Shown one piece after another: positions 53,574-61,732 of a stretch of DNA of 64,000 nt. Numbering within the stretch: the first letter of the stretch is position 1; each line of letters begins with the position of its first letter. The notes under the pieces were generated by a model, which was given only the letters and a program-made list of their open reading frames with translations, was not told where the DNA came from and ran no database searches. This DNA is from DATJHM01 sp035493895 (GTDB lineage Bacteria; Chloroflexota; Ktedonobacteria; Ktedonobacterales; Ktedonobacteraceae), in contig DATJHM010000261.1 of NCBI GenBank assembly GCA_035493895.1, positions 62,001 through 126,000 on the forward strand, given 5' to 3'. Position numbers and translations under genes: made by a program.

Positions 53574-53634
53574 TGCCCTATCGAGCTATTTGAACATCTG
53601 TACCTCCTTTCTCGCGAGAGGTAGCGCAAAAGCC

Positions 53635-54765
53635 ATGCTGATCTACGAGTACAAGGTCGAGGGCAGCCAACAGCAATATGCTGCCATTGAGGAAGCAATT
53701 CGTGTGGTCCAGTTCATTCGTAACAAATGCATCCGTATCTGGATGGATGTTGCTGGTACGACGGCCAACGATCTCCAATGGTACTGTGCCATCCTCGCCA
53801 AGTATTATCCTTTCGCCATGCACCTCAATTCCCAGGCACGTCAAGCCTCGGCTGATCGGGCCTGGTTTGCGATCTCTCGTTTCTACAAAAACTGTCGTGA
53901 GCACAAGCCTGGGAAGAAAGGCTATCCCACCTTTCAACACGATAATAGGAGCGTCGAGTATAAAGGGACAGGCTGGAAGCTCGATCTCGATGGCAAGCAT
54001 ATCACGTTCACCGATGCTTGTGGCATTGGTCGCCTGCGTCTCATCGGAAGCCGTGACCTCGCCACCCAGCCTCGTCTGGCAATCCAACGCGTACGGATCG
54101 TGCGCCGGGCAGATGGCTATTTCGTCCAGTTCGGCGTGAAGTGTGAGCGCCGTGTCGAGCACCAGCCAACAGGCAAGCAGCTTGGGATTGATGTGGGCCT
54201 CAAGGTCTACTATACCGACTCCGAAGGACAAAGCGTCGAGAACCCCCGCTATTATCGCAAGGCCGAGAAGCGTTTGAAGCGCCTGCATCGAGAGGTCTCA
54301 CGCAAAACAAACGGCTCGGCCAACCGCAAGAAGGCCCGCAAGCGGCTGGCAAAAGCGAGCCTCAAGGTCCAAAGGCAGCGCGAAGATTTCGCCAGAAAGA
54401 CGGCGAACGCGCTTATCACATCTCGCGATCTGATTGCCTTTGAAGATCTCAAGATCCGCAATCTCGTGAAGAACAAACATCTCGCCAAGAGTATCCATGA
54501 TGCCGGTTGGGGCAATTTCCTGACCTGGGTGAAAGCGTATGGAGCCATGCATGAGATCCCTATCATTGCAGTGGCCCCCCACTTCACCAGTCAGAACTGT
54601 TCAGGCTGTGGCACAAAGGTCAAGAAGAGCCTGAGTGTCCGTACCCATATTTGCCCTTCCTGCGGTCTGGTAATGGACCGCGATGAAAATGCGGCAAGAA
54701 ACATTTTAGCAAAAGCAGTGCGTACCGTAGGGCATACGGGAACGCGCCCCTCTACGGGGGGGTAA
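53635..54765 (+). CDS. tnpB: RNA-guided endonuclease TnpB
   Basis: 376 residues, starting at MLIYEYKVEG, the usual TnpB N-terminus. The frame is open upstream but that part covers the left-end hairpin. The RuvC triad is intact: Asp186 (LGIDVGLK), Glu270 (IAFEDLKI) and Asp350 (MDRDENAARN). The zinc finger is C322-x2-C325 and C340-x2-C343. TnpB cuts DNA next to a short target-adjacent motif, guided by an omega-RNA made from the right end. The protein appears full length and likely active. The ribosome-binding site (GAGAGG) is distant. Confidence 0.92.
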   Translation: MLIYEYKVEGSQQQYAAIEEAIRVVQFIRNKCIRIWMDVAGTTANDLQWYCAILAKYYPFAMHLNSQARQASADRAWFAISRFYKNCREHKPGKKGYPTFQHDNRSVEYKGTGWKLDLDGKHITFTDACGIGRLRLIGSRDLATQPRLAIQRVRIVRRADGYFVQFGVKCERRVEHQPTGKQLGIDVGLKVYYTDSEGQSVENPRYYRKAEKRLKRLHREVSRKTNGSANRKKARKRLAKASLKVQRQREDFARKTANALITSRDLIAFEDLKIRNLVKNKHLAKSIHDAGWGNFLTWVKAYGAMHEIPIIAVAPHFTSQNCSGCGTKVKKSLSVRTHICPSCGLVMDRDENAARNILAKAVRTVGHTGTRPSTGG

Positions 54766-54870
54766 ATCGCTTCTGGACATGCGACCTCTACTCGCTCTCT
54801 CTTCGGGGAGAATGAGCAAGCCGGGTGGTGGAAAGAAGAATTCCCCGTCTTTTAAGCGGGGAAGTGTCAA
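54700..54870 (+). ncRNA. probable omega-RNA (reRNA) of the TnpB element
   Basis: Inferred from position: omega-RNAs overlap the tnpB 3' end and stop at the right end. The segment contains a CCCC/GGGG hairpin over the tnpB stop (about 54745-54762), a GCTC/GAGC hairpin (about 54794-54817) and the terminal TTCCCCG/CGGGGAA hairpin (54841-54863). The guide would be the bases just beyond 54870. The 5' end is a guess. Confidence 0.55.
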
Positions 54871-54884
54871 TTTGTGGCTAGATG

Positions 54885-54893
54885 TGCTATAAA
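54885..54893 (+). promoter_or_regulatory. extended -10 element of the two-component operon
   Basis: TGCTATAAA, 60 bases upstream of the response regulator ATG. Its -35 region would fall in the right end of the TnpB element, so the insertion may have altered this promoter. Confidence 0.35.
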
Positions 54894-54952
54894 ATACAGG
54901 AGAGGGGCAGAGAGCTCAAATTTCATAAAGAGATTCACCGGAAGCCTGAATT

Positions 54953-55651
54953 ATGATAACACACGAAGAAAACAACACTGACCAACAACCGACCGTATTG
55001 ATAGTAGACGACGAACCTCAGATCGTAGATTTTCTGCAAATGGGTTTCGCCTATGAAGGTTTTCAAGTTATCACGGCAACCAGCGGACCAGAGGCGGTTC
55101 AGGCTGCAAGAGCGCATGTACCAGATATCATCATTCTCGATATCATGCTGCCCGGGTTCGATGGCCTGGAAGTCACACGTCAGATACGCCCTATCTATGA
55201 CACAGCTATTATCATGTTGACAGCAAAAGAAAATATCGACGATCGTGTGGCCGGACTGGATCTTGGCGCTGACGATTATGTCGTCAAACCATTCGCATTC
55301 AAAGAATTGATGGCGCGGGTACGTGCGGTATTACGCCGTCACGGCAACAATTTCACGGATATTCTTACCTTTCAGACCATTACCCTGGATCGTAACACGC
55401 GTATTGTGACCTGTGATACGCATGCAGTTGAATTGACGCCGCGCGAATTTGATCTACTGGAGTTATTCCTTATGCATCCGCGTCAGGTGCTCACGCGTGA
55501 TGTTATTCTTTCGCGGGTCTGGGGATACGATTACGAAGGCGATGATAACATTATCGAGGTCTATGTCCGTCATTTACGTGAAAAGTTGAACGATAACCCG
55601 CCGCGCATGTTGCAGACGATACGCGGCATAGGCTATACCTTGCGAGGATAA
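54953..55651 (+). CDS. OmpR/PhoB-family response regulator
   Basis: 232 residues. Receiver domain with acidic pair Asp19-Asp20, phospho-acceptor Asp63 (IILDIMLPGFDG) and Lys in VVKPFAFKEL. A winged-helix DNA-binding domain (about 135-232) contains VELTPREFDLLELF and YVRHLREKLNDNPPRM. It is followed nine bases later by its histidine kinase. Located directly after the TnpB element. Confidence 0.96.
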   Translation: MITHEENNTDQQPTVLIVDDEPQIVDFLQMGFAYEGFQVITATSGPEAVQAARAHVPDIIILDIMLPGFDGLEVTRQIRPIYDTAIIMLTAKENIDDRVAGLDLGADDYVVKPFAFKELMARVRAVLRRHGNNFTDILTFQTITLDRNTRIVTCDTHAVELTPREFDLLELFLMHPRQVLTRDVILSRVWGYDYEGDDNIIEVYVRHLREKLNDNPPRMLQTIRGIGYTLRG

Positions 55652-55660
55652 AGAACGCCC

Positions 55661-57193
55661 ATGCGGAGCATACATTACTTATCAGCTATGATCCACCGCA
55701 TACCTTTACGCTGGCGCTTAACACTTATTTCCCTGGGGCTGCTCACGTTCCTCTTAGGGACATTGGGAGTACTTGTCCTTTTTACCGCAGAACAGGCATT
55801 GCTCGTGAACCAGGCTCTAGCATTACGAAATGAGGCCCATGTTGCGACCAATGGTCTGAAAGAGCACCCTTTTGACCTCACAGCTCCGCCCGGCACGCCA
55901 AACGGTCATTTATCCGCAAGACTAATGGTTTCGGCCACCGTACTGGCCCAGAAGATTACCGGCCCCTACACCAACGCGGCCATCCTTTCGCCCGATGGAC
56001 ACACTATCGTTGGGGGGAGTAATGTGTTCAGTCCCCCCATCGTACTTTCGTCCACGCAGGTACTTCAGCAACTACAAAATCAGCAGAGTCCGAATCAATT
56101 TTTTCTCGTGCACAATTCTCAGAAGATCCACCAGCTTGTCGTCCTGATCCCCCTGGAAAACAAACAGCTTACCGTCGCAATCTTGCAACTCAGCACGCCC
56201 ATCACTGCCATCGATAACTTTATCACCACTTTGCGTATCACGCTCTTACTGGGTGGACTGGGCGCACTCGGTCTGGCAACCTTCCTGGCATTTCCCCTGA
56301 TCGCGGCGGCTCTGCGTCCCCTGGTAGAGATGGAGCGAGCAAGCAAGCGTATTGCTGAGGGCAAGCTCTCGATGCGCCTGGATGTGCCCCTTACCGGTGA
56401 CGAGATTGGTCATCTCGCAGGCTCTTTTAACAGTATGGTCGCTCAGCTTGAAGAAGCATTTGCGCATCAGAAGCGCTTTGTGGCGGATGTCTCACATGAG
56501 TTACGTACGCCATTGACGGCACTGAGTGGTAGCCTGGAGATGCTCTTGATCGGTGCCGATAAAGGGGATACTGAGGCAACACGTCGTCTTGCGCGCGGCA
56601 TGTACGCGGAAGTGCAACGCATGCATCGTCTTGTCGAGGATCTGCTCGCCCTGACCCGTCTCGATGAAGGCATGGTCATCTTGCGGGAAGATACTATCAA
56701 TGTGCCTGCGATTATCGACAAAGTATACGACCAGGCCCAGCAGCTTGCACGCGGGCAGGATATCATTCGCGAGGTGTCACCAGACATCGCGCAGGTCAGG
56801 GCAGATAGCGATAGACTACAACAGGTGCTGCTGAACATCGTCGATAATGCCCTGAAGTTTACGCCCGAGGATGGTTTTGTAGAGCTTCTCGCCTATAATA
56901 AAAAGAAAGACCAGGCGGACGATGCCGTCGTCATCGAGATCCATGATACGGGCAAGGGTATTCCCGAAGAAGCGCTGCCCCATGTCTTTGATCGTTTCTA
57001 CCGGGCCGATCCTTCCCGCAGCCGTCTCCCGCAAAAAGTGGGCGGGAATGGCCTGGGGCTGGCGATCGCGAAAGAATTAATCGAAGCACAGAGAGGCACC
57101 ATTAGCATACAAAGCACGTTAAATACAGGAACGATTGTCACGATCCAGCTACCCGCAGTATCCACAGCAGTTGTCCCTATCGCGGATAAATAG
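55661..57193 (+). CDS. membrane sensor histidine kinase (HAMP-HisKA-HATPase)
   Basis: 510 residues. TM1 (about 17-40), an external sensor region (about 42-183), TM2 (about 185-207), HAMP (about 208-262, MERASKRIAEGKLSMRLDVPLTGDEIG), HisKA with His in DVSHELRTPLTALSG, and HATPase with NIVDNALKFTPEDG, HDTGKGIPEEALPHVFDRFYRAD and NGLGLAIAKELI. Cognate kinase of the preceding regulator; the signal is unknown. Confidence 0.95.
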   Translation: MRSIHYLSAMIHRIPLRWRLTLISLGLLTFLLGTLGVLVLFTAEQALLVNQALALRNEAHVATNGLKEHPFDLTAPPGTPNGHLSARLMVSATVLAQKITGPYTNAAILSPDGHTIVGGSNVFSPPIVLSSTQVLQQLQNQQSPNQFFLVHNSQKIHQLVVLIPLENKQLTVAILQLSTPITAIDNFITTLRITLLLGGLGALGLATFLAFPLIAAALRPLVEMERASKRIAEGKLSMRLDVPLTGDEIGHLAGSFNSMVAQLEEAFAHQKRFVADVSHELRTPLTALSGSLEMLLIGADKGDTEATRRLARGMYAEVQRMHRLVEDLLALTRLDEGMVILREDTINVPAIIDKVYDQAQQLARGQDIIREVSPDIAQVRADSDRLQQVLLNIVDNALKFTPEDGFVELLAYNKKKDQADDAVVIEIHDTGKGIPEEALPHVFDRFYRADPSRSRLPQKVGGNGLGLAIAKELIEAQRGTISIQSTLNTGTIVTIQLPAVSTAVVPIADK

Positions 57194-57293
57194 GGCATTT
57201 GACATCTGTAGAAACACGCCATAAGTCATATACTGTTTGCATAACAGCGAAATAATCTCTGATTTCTTTTTTTACTCATTCAGGGAGGACCTT

Positions 57294-58946
57294 ATGACTC
57301 GTCACCTTTATCGTTTCTACCTCTATGCTGTCTTTATTGCGCTACTGATTTATGGTACAGTAGCCATCGAAATGCTCCTCAATACCTTGCTCTTATTAAC
57401 CCCCTTGCGAGCCTCCTATGCAACGGCTCCTTCTGCCAGCACTGTAATCCAATCGACGATCTTCACGCTAGTCTCGTTGCTCATCGCGGGCGCACTGGCA
57501 GGTCTGCACTACTGGCTCATTCGTCGCGATATTCGCAATGATCCAGATGCGGGGGGAAGCGCCATTCGTGCATTGTTTCTCAATCTCACGGAGGCCATTA
57601 GCATAGGTATCGCAGTGCCCGTGTTTGGCTTTGGCGCGCTGTATCAGTTGGGCGCATCGTTCGAGTCCGACACTGTCAGTGGGTTCGCAGTAGCGCTGCC
57701 AATCCTGGCCCTGGCAGGACTGATCGAACTGGAACGTCGTCGCATACCTCCAGCCCCAGGAGCAGCCACCACGCTGCAACGTCTTCATCTCTACATTGTA
57801 CAGCTCTTCTTGCTCGCCTTCTTTGCGACTATATGGATCTTTACGCTGACACAATTGATTGATGGACTTTTCTTCACGGGCGCAAACTCAACGGAAGTGT
57901 GTGGGGACTACAGCAATGGTTGTAGTAGATATCATCCCCTCTTTCTCATTCTGGCACTACTCTGGGGACTGGTATTCTGGGTCCTCTACTGCTGGGCGAC
58001 CCGCAACGACAAATCGCCACTGTTGCGGCTGATCGTGCAATATATCAGTCTGGCAACGGGAATTTCCTTTATCATTGCTGGATTGTTTCAGATTATCCAG
58101 ATTCTTTTTCTGGACGCATTTCATCTTGCCCCATCCATTGCAGAAGTCTTCGGGCCCTCTCCCATCAACAACTTTATTGCTCCGTTGACGCTGGGAATTA
58201 TTGTGCTTGGGCTCTCTCATTACTGGTTACTCCGGGCCAGAGAGGTTGGTCTGGTCGAGCAAAAAGGACTCCTCTTCGCCGAATATGCCTTTCTTGCGAT
58301 TCTGGCCGGGGGCGTATTCTGGTGGGGCTGCGGTAGCGCGATCTATCATTTACTGGAAACGCTGACCTTTGATGGACGTGAGTGGGCAAGCGTACTGGCA
58401 TTGATTATCAGCGGCGTTGGCTACATTCCTTTCGATCTCTACCTGCGGAAGAGCAATCGGCAAGGGATAGCGGGTGCCGCCAGTCCGAGGCGGGGACTCG
58501 TTCTCGCGCTGCTTGGAGGCGGTATTCTGGCCTTTGCTATTGGTGGTGCAACGGCACTCTATGCCTGGATCACGGCGCTTCTGGGCTCGCCGATTACAAA
58601 CTGGCAACAGACGGCACATGCAGGGCTGGCCGCCTTTCTCGTGGGGGCCATTCTGTTGATCGTCTATCTCCAGGCCGCCCGGCATGAGCATCTCTTCATA
58701 ACCAGCGCCAAAAGCACGCCTGAGCCGATCACTGAAACGACAACGCCTGAACCACCTGCAACTATTGAGCAGATTCTCGATGCGCTACTCGCGGGCAAGA
58801 TGACGCGCGATGAGGCAGCGACGAAACTTCGCCTGCTAGAATCGCCACAGGAAACGCCACGCGAATCGCTACAAGAGCCTCTTCAGCCGAAACCTGAAGA
58901 TCAGGAACCTTACACTACCGAGAAACCTGTGAGCGAGCAGCATTAA
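57294..58946 (+). CDS. polytopic membrane protein with DUF5671-like repeats and SHOCT-like tail
   Basis: 550 residues, about twelve transmembrane helices arranged as three similar blocks, each starting with a 'R.YLY...' helix and a conserved W/R pair (GLHYWLIRRDI, FWVLYCWATRND, LSHYWLLRARE). This matches the style of DUF5671 proteins. The tail contains TIEQILDALLAGKMTRDEAATKL, similar to a short C-terminal SHOCT helix pair. ATG 57294 follows CAGGGAGGA. It is 100 bases after the sensor kinase and may be its target or a co-regulated gene. Function unknown. Confidence 0.75.
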   Translation: MTRHLYRFYLYAVFIALLIYGTVAIEMLLNTLLLLTPLRASYATAPSASTVIQSTIFTLVSLLIAGALAGLHYWLIRRDIRNDPDAGGSAIRALFLNLTEAISIGIAVPVFGFGALYQLGASFESDTVSGFAVALPILALAGLIELERRRIPPAPGAATTLQRLHLYIVQLFLLAFFATIWIFTLTQLIDGLFFTGANSTEVCGDYSNGCSRYHPLFLILALLWGLVFWVLYCWATRNDKSPLLRLIVQYISLATGISFIIAGLFQIIQILFLDAFHLAPSIAEVFGPSPINNFIAPLTLGIIVLGLSHYWLLRAREVGLVEQKGLLFAEYAFLAILAGGVFWWGCGSAIYHLLETLTFDGREWASVLALIISGVGYIPFDLYLRKSNRQGIAGAASPRRGLVLALLGGGILAFAIGGATALYAWITALLGSPITNWQQTAHAGLAAFLVGAILLIVYLQAARHEHLFITSAKSTPEPITETTTPEPPATIEQILDALLAGKMTRDEAATKLRLLESPQETPRESLQEPLQPKPEDQEPYTTEKPVSEQH

Positions 58947-58974
58947 GAGCAAATACATTAGAACGACTTCTTCC

Positions 58975-59012
58975 TGTCCTTCCGGTCAGTCAGAGAACTG
59001 ACCGGAAGGACA
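58975..59012. terminator. 16-bp perfect terminator hairpin
   Basis: TGTCCTTCCGGTCAGT (58975-58990) and its complement (58997-59012) flank a six-base loop, followed by TTCTATT. It ends the two-component/DUF5671 transcript. Confidence 0.7.
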
Positions 59013-59339
59013 TTCTATTGCTCGCCTGTAGAAATTACAATAAGCAAATGACCGATGTCTATGTCCCCATAGTACTGGACCTCTCGCCAGATGGGCGAGA
59101 TTGGTCGCACAAGTTCGCAGGCACAGTTCCGTTCTCACTGCACCGTACCACTACTGGGTTTATGGGCAGGTAGGGATTAGATGAGAAAAAATGAATGAGC
59201 GTGTTCGCGGGAAGTCATTTTCGCTTTGAGCACAAATAACATCTTTCCGCCCCTCTTTGTATGCGAATGTGTCTCTGGCGCATATTCTTTCGTGTTACTA
59301 TAGTGAAGGATGGCACAAATTTCAGAAACGGAGATAAGA
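59013..59339. other. intergenic stretch, no gene seen
   Basis: About 330 bases with no protein-like frame. It probably contains the promoter of the zinc-ribbon MBL protein, but no clear -35/-10 pair was identified. Confidence 0.4.
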
Positions 59340-60155
59340 ATGAACTATTGGATGTGCGCAACCTGTGGCACACAATTTCAGCTCAGCGAAGAAGCGCCCT
59401 CCCATTGTCCAATATGCGAGGATCAGCGACAGTATATCGGCCATCAGGGGCAACAATGGACTTCAATAGAAACGTTGCAATCACAAGGCTATAAGAACAC
59501 CATTCGAGAACACGAACAAAATCTGCTCGGCATCGGTACCGAGCCTCGCTTTGCCATCGGCCAACGTGCGCTCCTGATACGCAGCGACGCGGGCAATGTA
59601 CTCTGGGATTGCATCAGCCTGCTCGATGACGAAACCGAGGCGGCAGTGCGAGCGCTCGGTGGTCTGCGCGCCATCGCGATCTCACATCCCCATTACTACA
59701 GTAGTATGGTTGCCTGGGCAGAGAAATTCAATGCACAGATCTATTTGCACGAAGCCGATCGCCAGTGGGTCATGCGGCCTGACGAGCGGATCACGTTCTG
59801 GTCCGGCGAGACGCTCACGTTACAGCAGGATATCACGCTGATACGGCTGGGAGGACATTTTGCGGGCGGGACGGTCCTGCATTGGAAACCAGGAGCCGAG
59901 GGCCAGGGAGCACTGCTCAGTGGCGATATCATCTACGTCGTTGCTGATCGCCAGTGGGTCAGTTTTATGTATAGTTTTCCAAACCTTATACCGTTGCCCG
60001 CAAGCGAAGTGGCGCGGATTCGCGATACGATAGCGGCCTACGATTTTGCCCGTATTTATGCGGCCTGGTTTGAGACCATTGTGCCCCGGGACGGGAAAGA
60101 GGCGGTGATACGCTCAGCCAATCGTTACATTGCCGCGCTTGCGGGCAAATTATAG
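59340..60155 (+). CDS. zinc-ribbon MBL-fold hydrolase with altered metal site
   Basis: 271 residues. ATG 59340 follows GGAG with proper spacing. Residues 1-30 form a rubredoxin-like zinc ribbon (C6-x2-C9 ... C23-x2-C26). The rest is a metallo-beta-lactamase fold with His173 in GGHFAGGTVLHW and Asp196 in LSGDIIYV. The usual HxHxDH motif reads HPHYYS (116-121): the two histidines are kept, but the Asp and third His are Tyr and Ser. Only a single metal may therefore bind. I take this as a divergent MBL subgroup and not as decay. Substrate unknown; cytoplasmic. Confidence 0.82.
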   Translation: MNYWMCATCGTQFQLSEEAPSHCPICEDQRQYIGHQGQQWTSIETLQSQGYKNTIREHEQNLLGIGTEPRFAIGQRALLIRSDAGNVLWDCISLLDDETEAAVRALGGLRAIAISHPHYYSSMVAWAEKFNAQIYLHEADRQWVMRPDERITFWSGETLTLQQDITLIRLGGHFAGGTVLHWKPGAEGQGALLSGDIIYVVADRQWVSFMYSFPNLIPLPASEVARIRDTIAAYDFARIYAAWFETIVPRDGKEAVIRSANRYIAALAGKL

Positions 60156-60237
60156 AGGCGCGGCTGGTCTGCGCCTCTACAAGATTTGTATGGACAGAGA
60201 CGTGACAGGCCCCGCCCATACGGCAATGTTGCAAGAC

Positions 60238-61224
60238 CTATATACCGATCAGGAAAAGCCCTCGGGCCATGCCTTCTCCGGCCAGCGTCAGGACCACAAT
60301 CAGATAGAGCATACCGGTTGCGGACTGGAACGAGCGATCGCGGATCAGCTTCCAGGCCAGCGCGCCCAGAATCAGCGGCAGAGCAAAGCTGACGAGAATA
60401 CGAATCCAGCCAATCGCATTGGTGCTTAACGGTGTAATCACAGGTGCATCTGCTGGCTTCACCTGTGCATTATTCGTGCTGGGAGCTGGAGTGGCAATAA
60501 CCTGCGTATATGTGGGAGCCCCCGTTGTGCTTTGCGTCGAAGCCACTGTAGGGCCGATCAAGAGCGAAAAAACGACCTGCGCCACCAGCGCCACCAGCAC
60601 CAGCGTCGTTGAGAACAGCAGAGGCTTCTCAGAGAGCGCGGGCGTCACCAGATACCAGTGACCCAGCCACATCGCCGTCATCACCCCGCCGAGCGCAAAG
60701 GCCGCGGCAAAGAACGCCAGTACCGTAAATAAGCCACCCACGCCAGTCGTTGCCAGCGGACGGAAGATCATCGCCATCACCAGCAGCGTCACCAGACCAG
60801 CCACCATAGTTGCCGTACCACTGATCAGGCGCAGAATACGTAGCGTAGAACCCTTCTGTGCCCCCTCCTTGCTCTCAGCCGCAGCCTTCGCCCGTGCCTC
60901 CTTGCCATCAATCCCTGCGCTCTTATCAAACAGGAGAAACAGGGTATACAGGATCAAGAGCAGGAAGAAGAGCAACAAAGGCAAACTCAGTGCCCCGGTC
61001 CAGGCTTTATCGACATGCGTATATGAGTTCAGCAACACCGGATAGGCAAAGTTTTGCTGGAACAGATACGTCAAAAAGGTCAGGAACAGATAAATAAAGG
61101 CATAGGAGATCAGAAAGCCACGTTTCACATCACTGCGCCAATCGAGAAAGACCAGCACAGCGACTGAACCAATGGCAAGCTCCGTCAACACGATAAATAA
61201 GACGAGCGGTAACGATTGTAGCAT
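60238..61224 (-). CDS. polytopic membrane protein, function unknown
   Basis: 328 residues. Hydrophobic segments near 5-27, 38-57, 78-98, 135-155, 163-190, 200-222, 275-293 and 300-322. A Lys/Ala/Glu-rich cytoplasmic loop (about 104-124) and a Thr/Ala/Pro-rich external loop (about 225-265). The segment ALGGVMTAMWLGHWYLVTPALS contains a W-x-x-x-W/H pattern that recalls heme-containing quinol-type membrane subunits, but that is speculative. No family recognised. ATG 61224 lies at the start of the first helix. Confidence 0.7.
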   Translation of the reverse strand: MLQSLPLVLFIVLTELAIGSVAVLVFLDWRSDVKRGFLISYAFIYLFLTFLTYLFQQNFAYPVLLNSYTHVDKAWTGALSLPLLLFFLLLILYTLFLLFDKSAGIDGKEARAKAAAESKEGAQKGSTLRILRLISGTATMVAGLVTLLVMAMIFRPLATTGVGGLFTVLAFFAAAFALGGVMTAMWLGHWYLVTPALSEKPLLFSTTLVLVALVAQVVFSLLIGPTVASTQSTTGAPTYTQVIATPAPSTNNAQVKPADAPVITPLSTNAIGWIRILVSFALPLILGALAWKLIRDRSFQSATGMLYLIVVLTLAGEGMARGLFLIGI

Positions 61225-61732
61225 AGTAGCTTGTTATCCTTTAAATGCTTCAGCAGTGCATGCGTGTGGATACATCCCTTTCCATCACCTGACAGATTAT
61301 AGCATCACATGAGAAGAGTAAACAACATGGACATTCTACCTGTAGAGGATATGAGGCATAAAGACGGAGATCTCCTAAAAAAAAGGGGGCGGCATCACGT
61401 TGGTGCCATCCCAAAAACCCCGTGATGCCGAAATATATTTTTCCCTCATATACTCTACGCTCACTCACCGCAAATTTAGTGCTTACCTTTCTCGCGGGCA
61501 CCACCAAAAATGCGGTGAGATATTGACACTGAGACGTGCGACCCGTAAACTAGTTTCAGTACCCTCAACCGGGCCGGGAAAGATCATGGTTCGCACCGCC
61601 TCTAGAAAGGGAGTATATCCAGGATACCCAAAAAGGGCAAAGTGATTATGCACCAGGGGATACATATGTCTTAAATGTTCTAAAAAACAGGTGATTTAAC
61701 TATAGAACCATATATGCGATGGAGTTGCTGCT
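61225..61732. other. intergenic region with a GGCATCACG hairpin
   Basis: About 500 bases between divergent genes. GGCATCACG at 61391-61399 and CGTGATGCC at 61421-61429 form a stem with a 21-base loop, close to a run of A residues, so on the minus strand it could terminate. No gene is visible; the remaining frames are short. Confidence 0.4.

Larger units (their letters stand above)
53422..54870 (+). mobile_element. IS200/IS605-family TnpB-only element (IS1341 type)
   Basis: The element comprises a subterminal left hairpin (53422-53462), a complete tnpB (53635-54765) and a right-end hairpin (54841-54863) followed by GTGTCAA, a sequence style seen at right ends of such elements. No tnpA (Y1 transposase) is present, so it would depend on transposase in trans. 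The exact left boundary is not determined and may lie up to about 50 bases further left. Confidence 0.7.

Noticed and set aside
53578..54288. Minus-strand frame of 236 codons
   Set aside because: Antisense to tnpB, which has all catalytic residues; no independent support.
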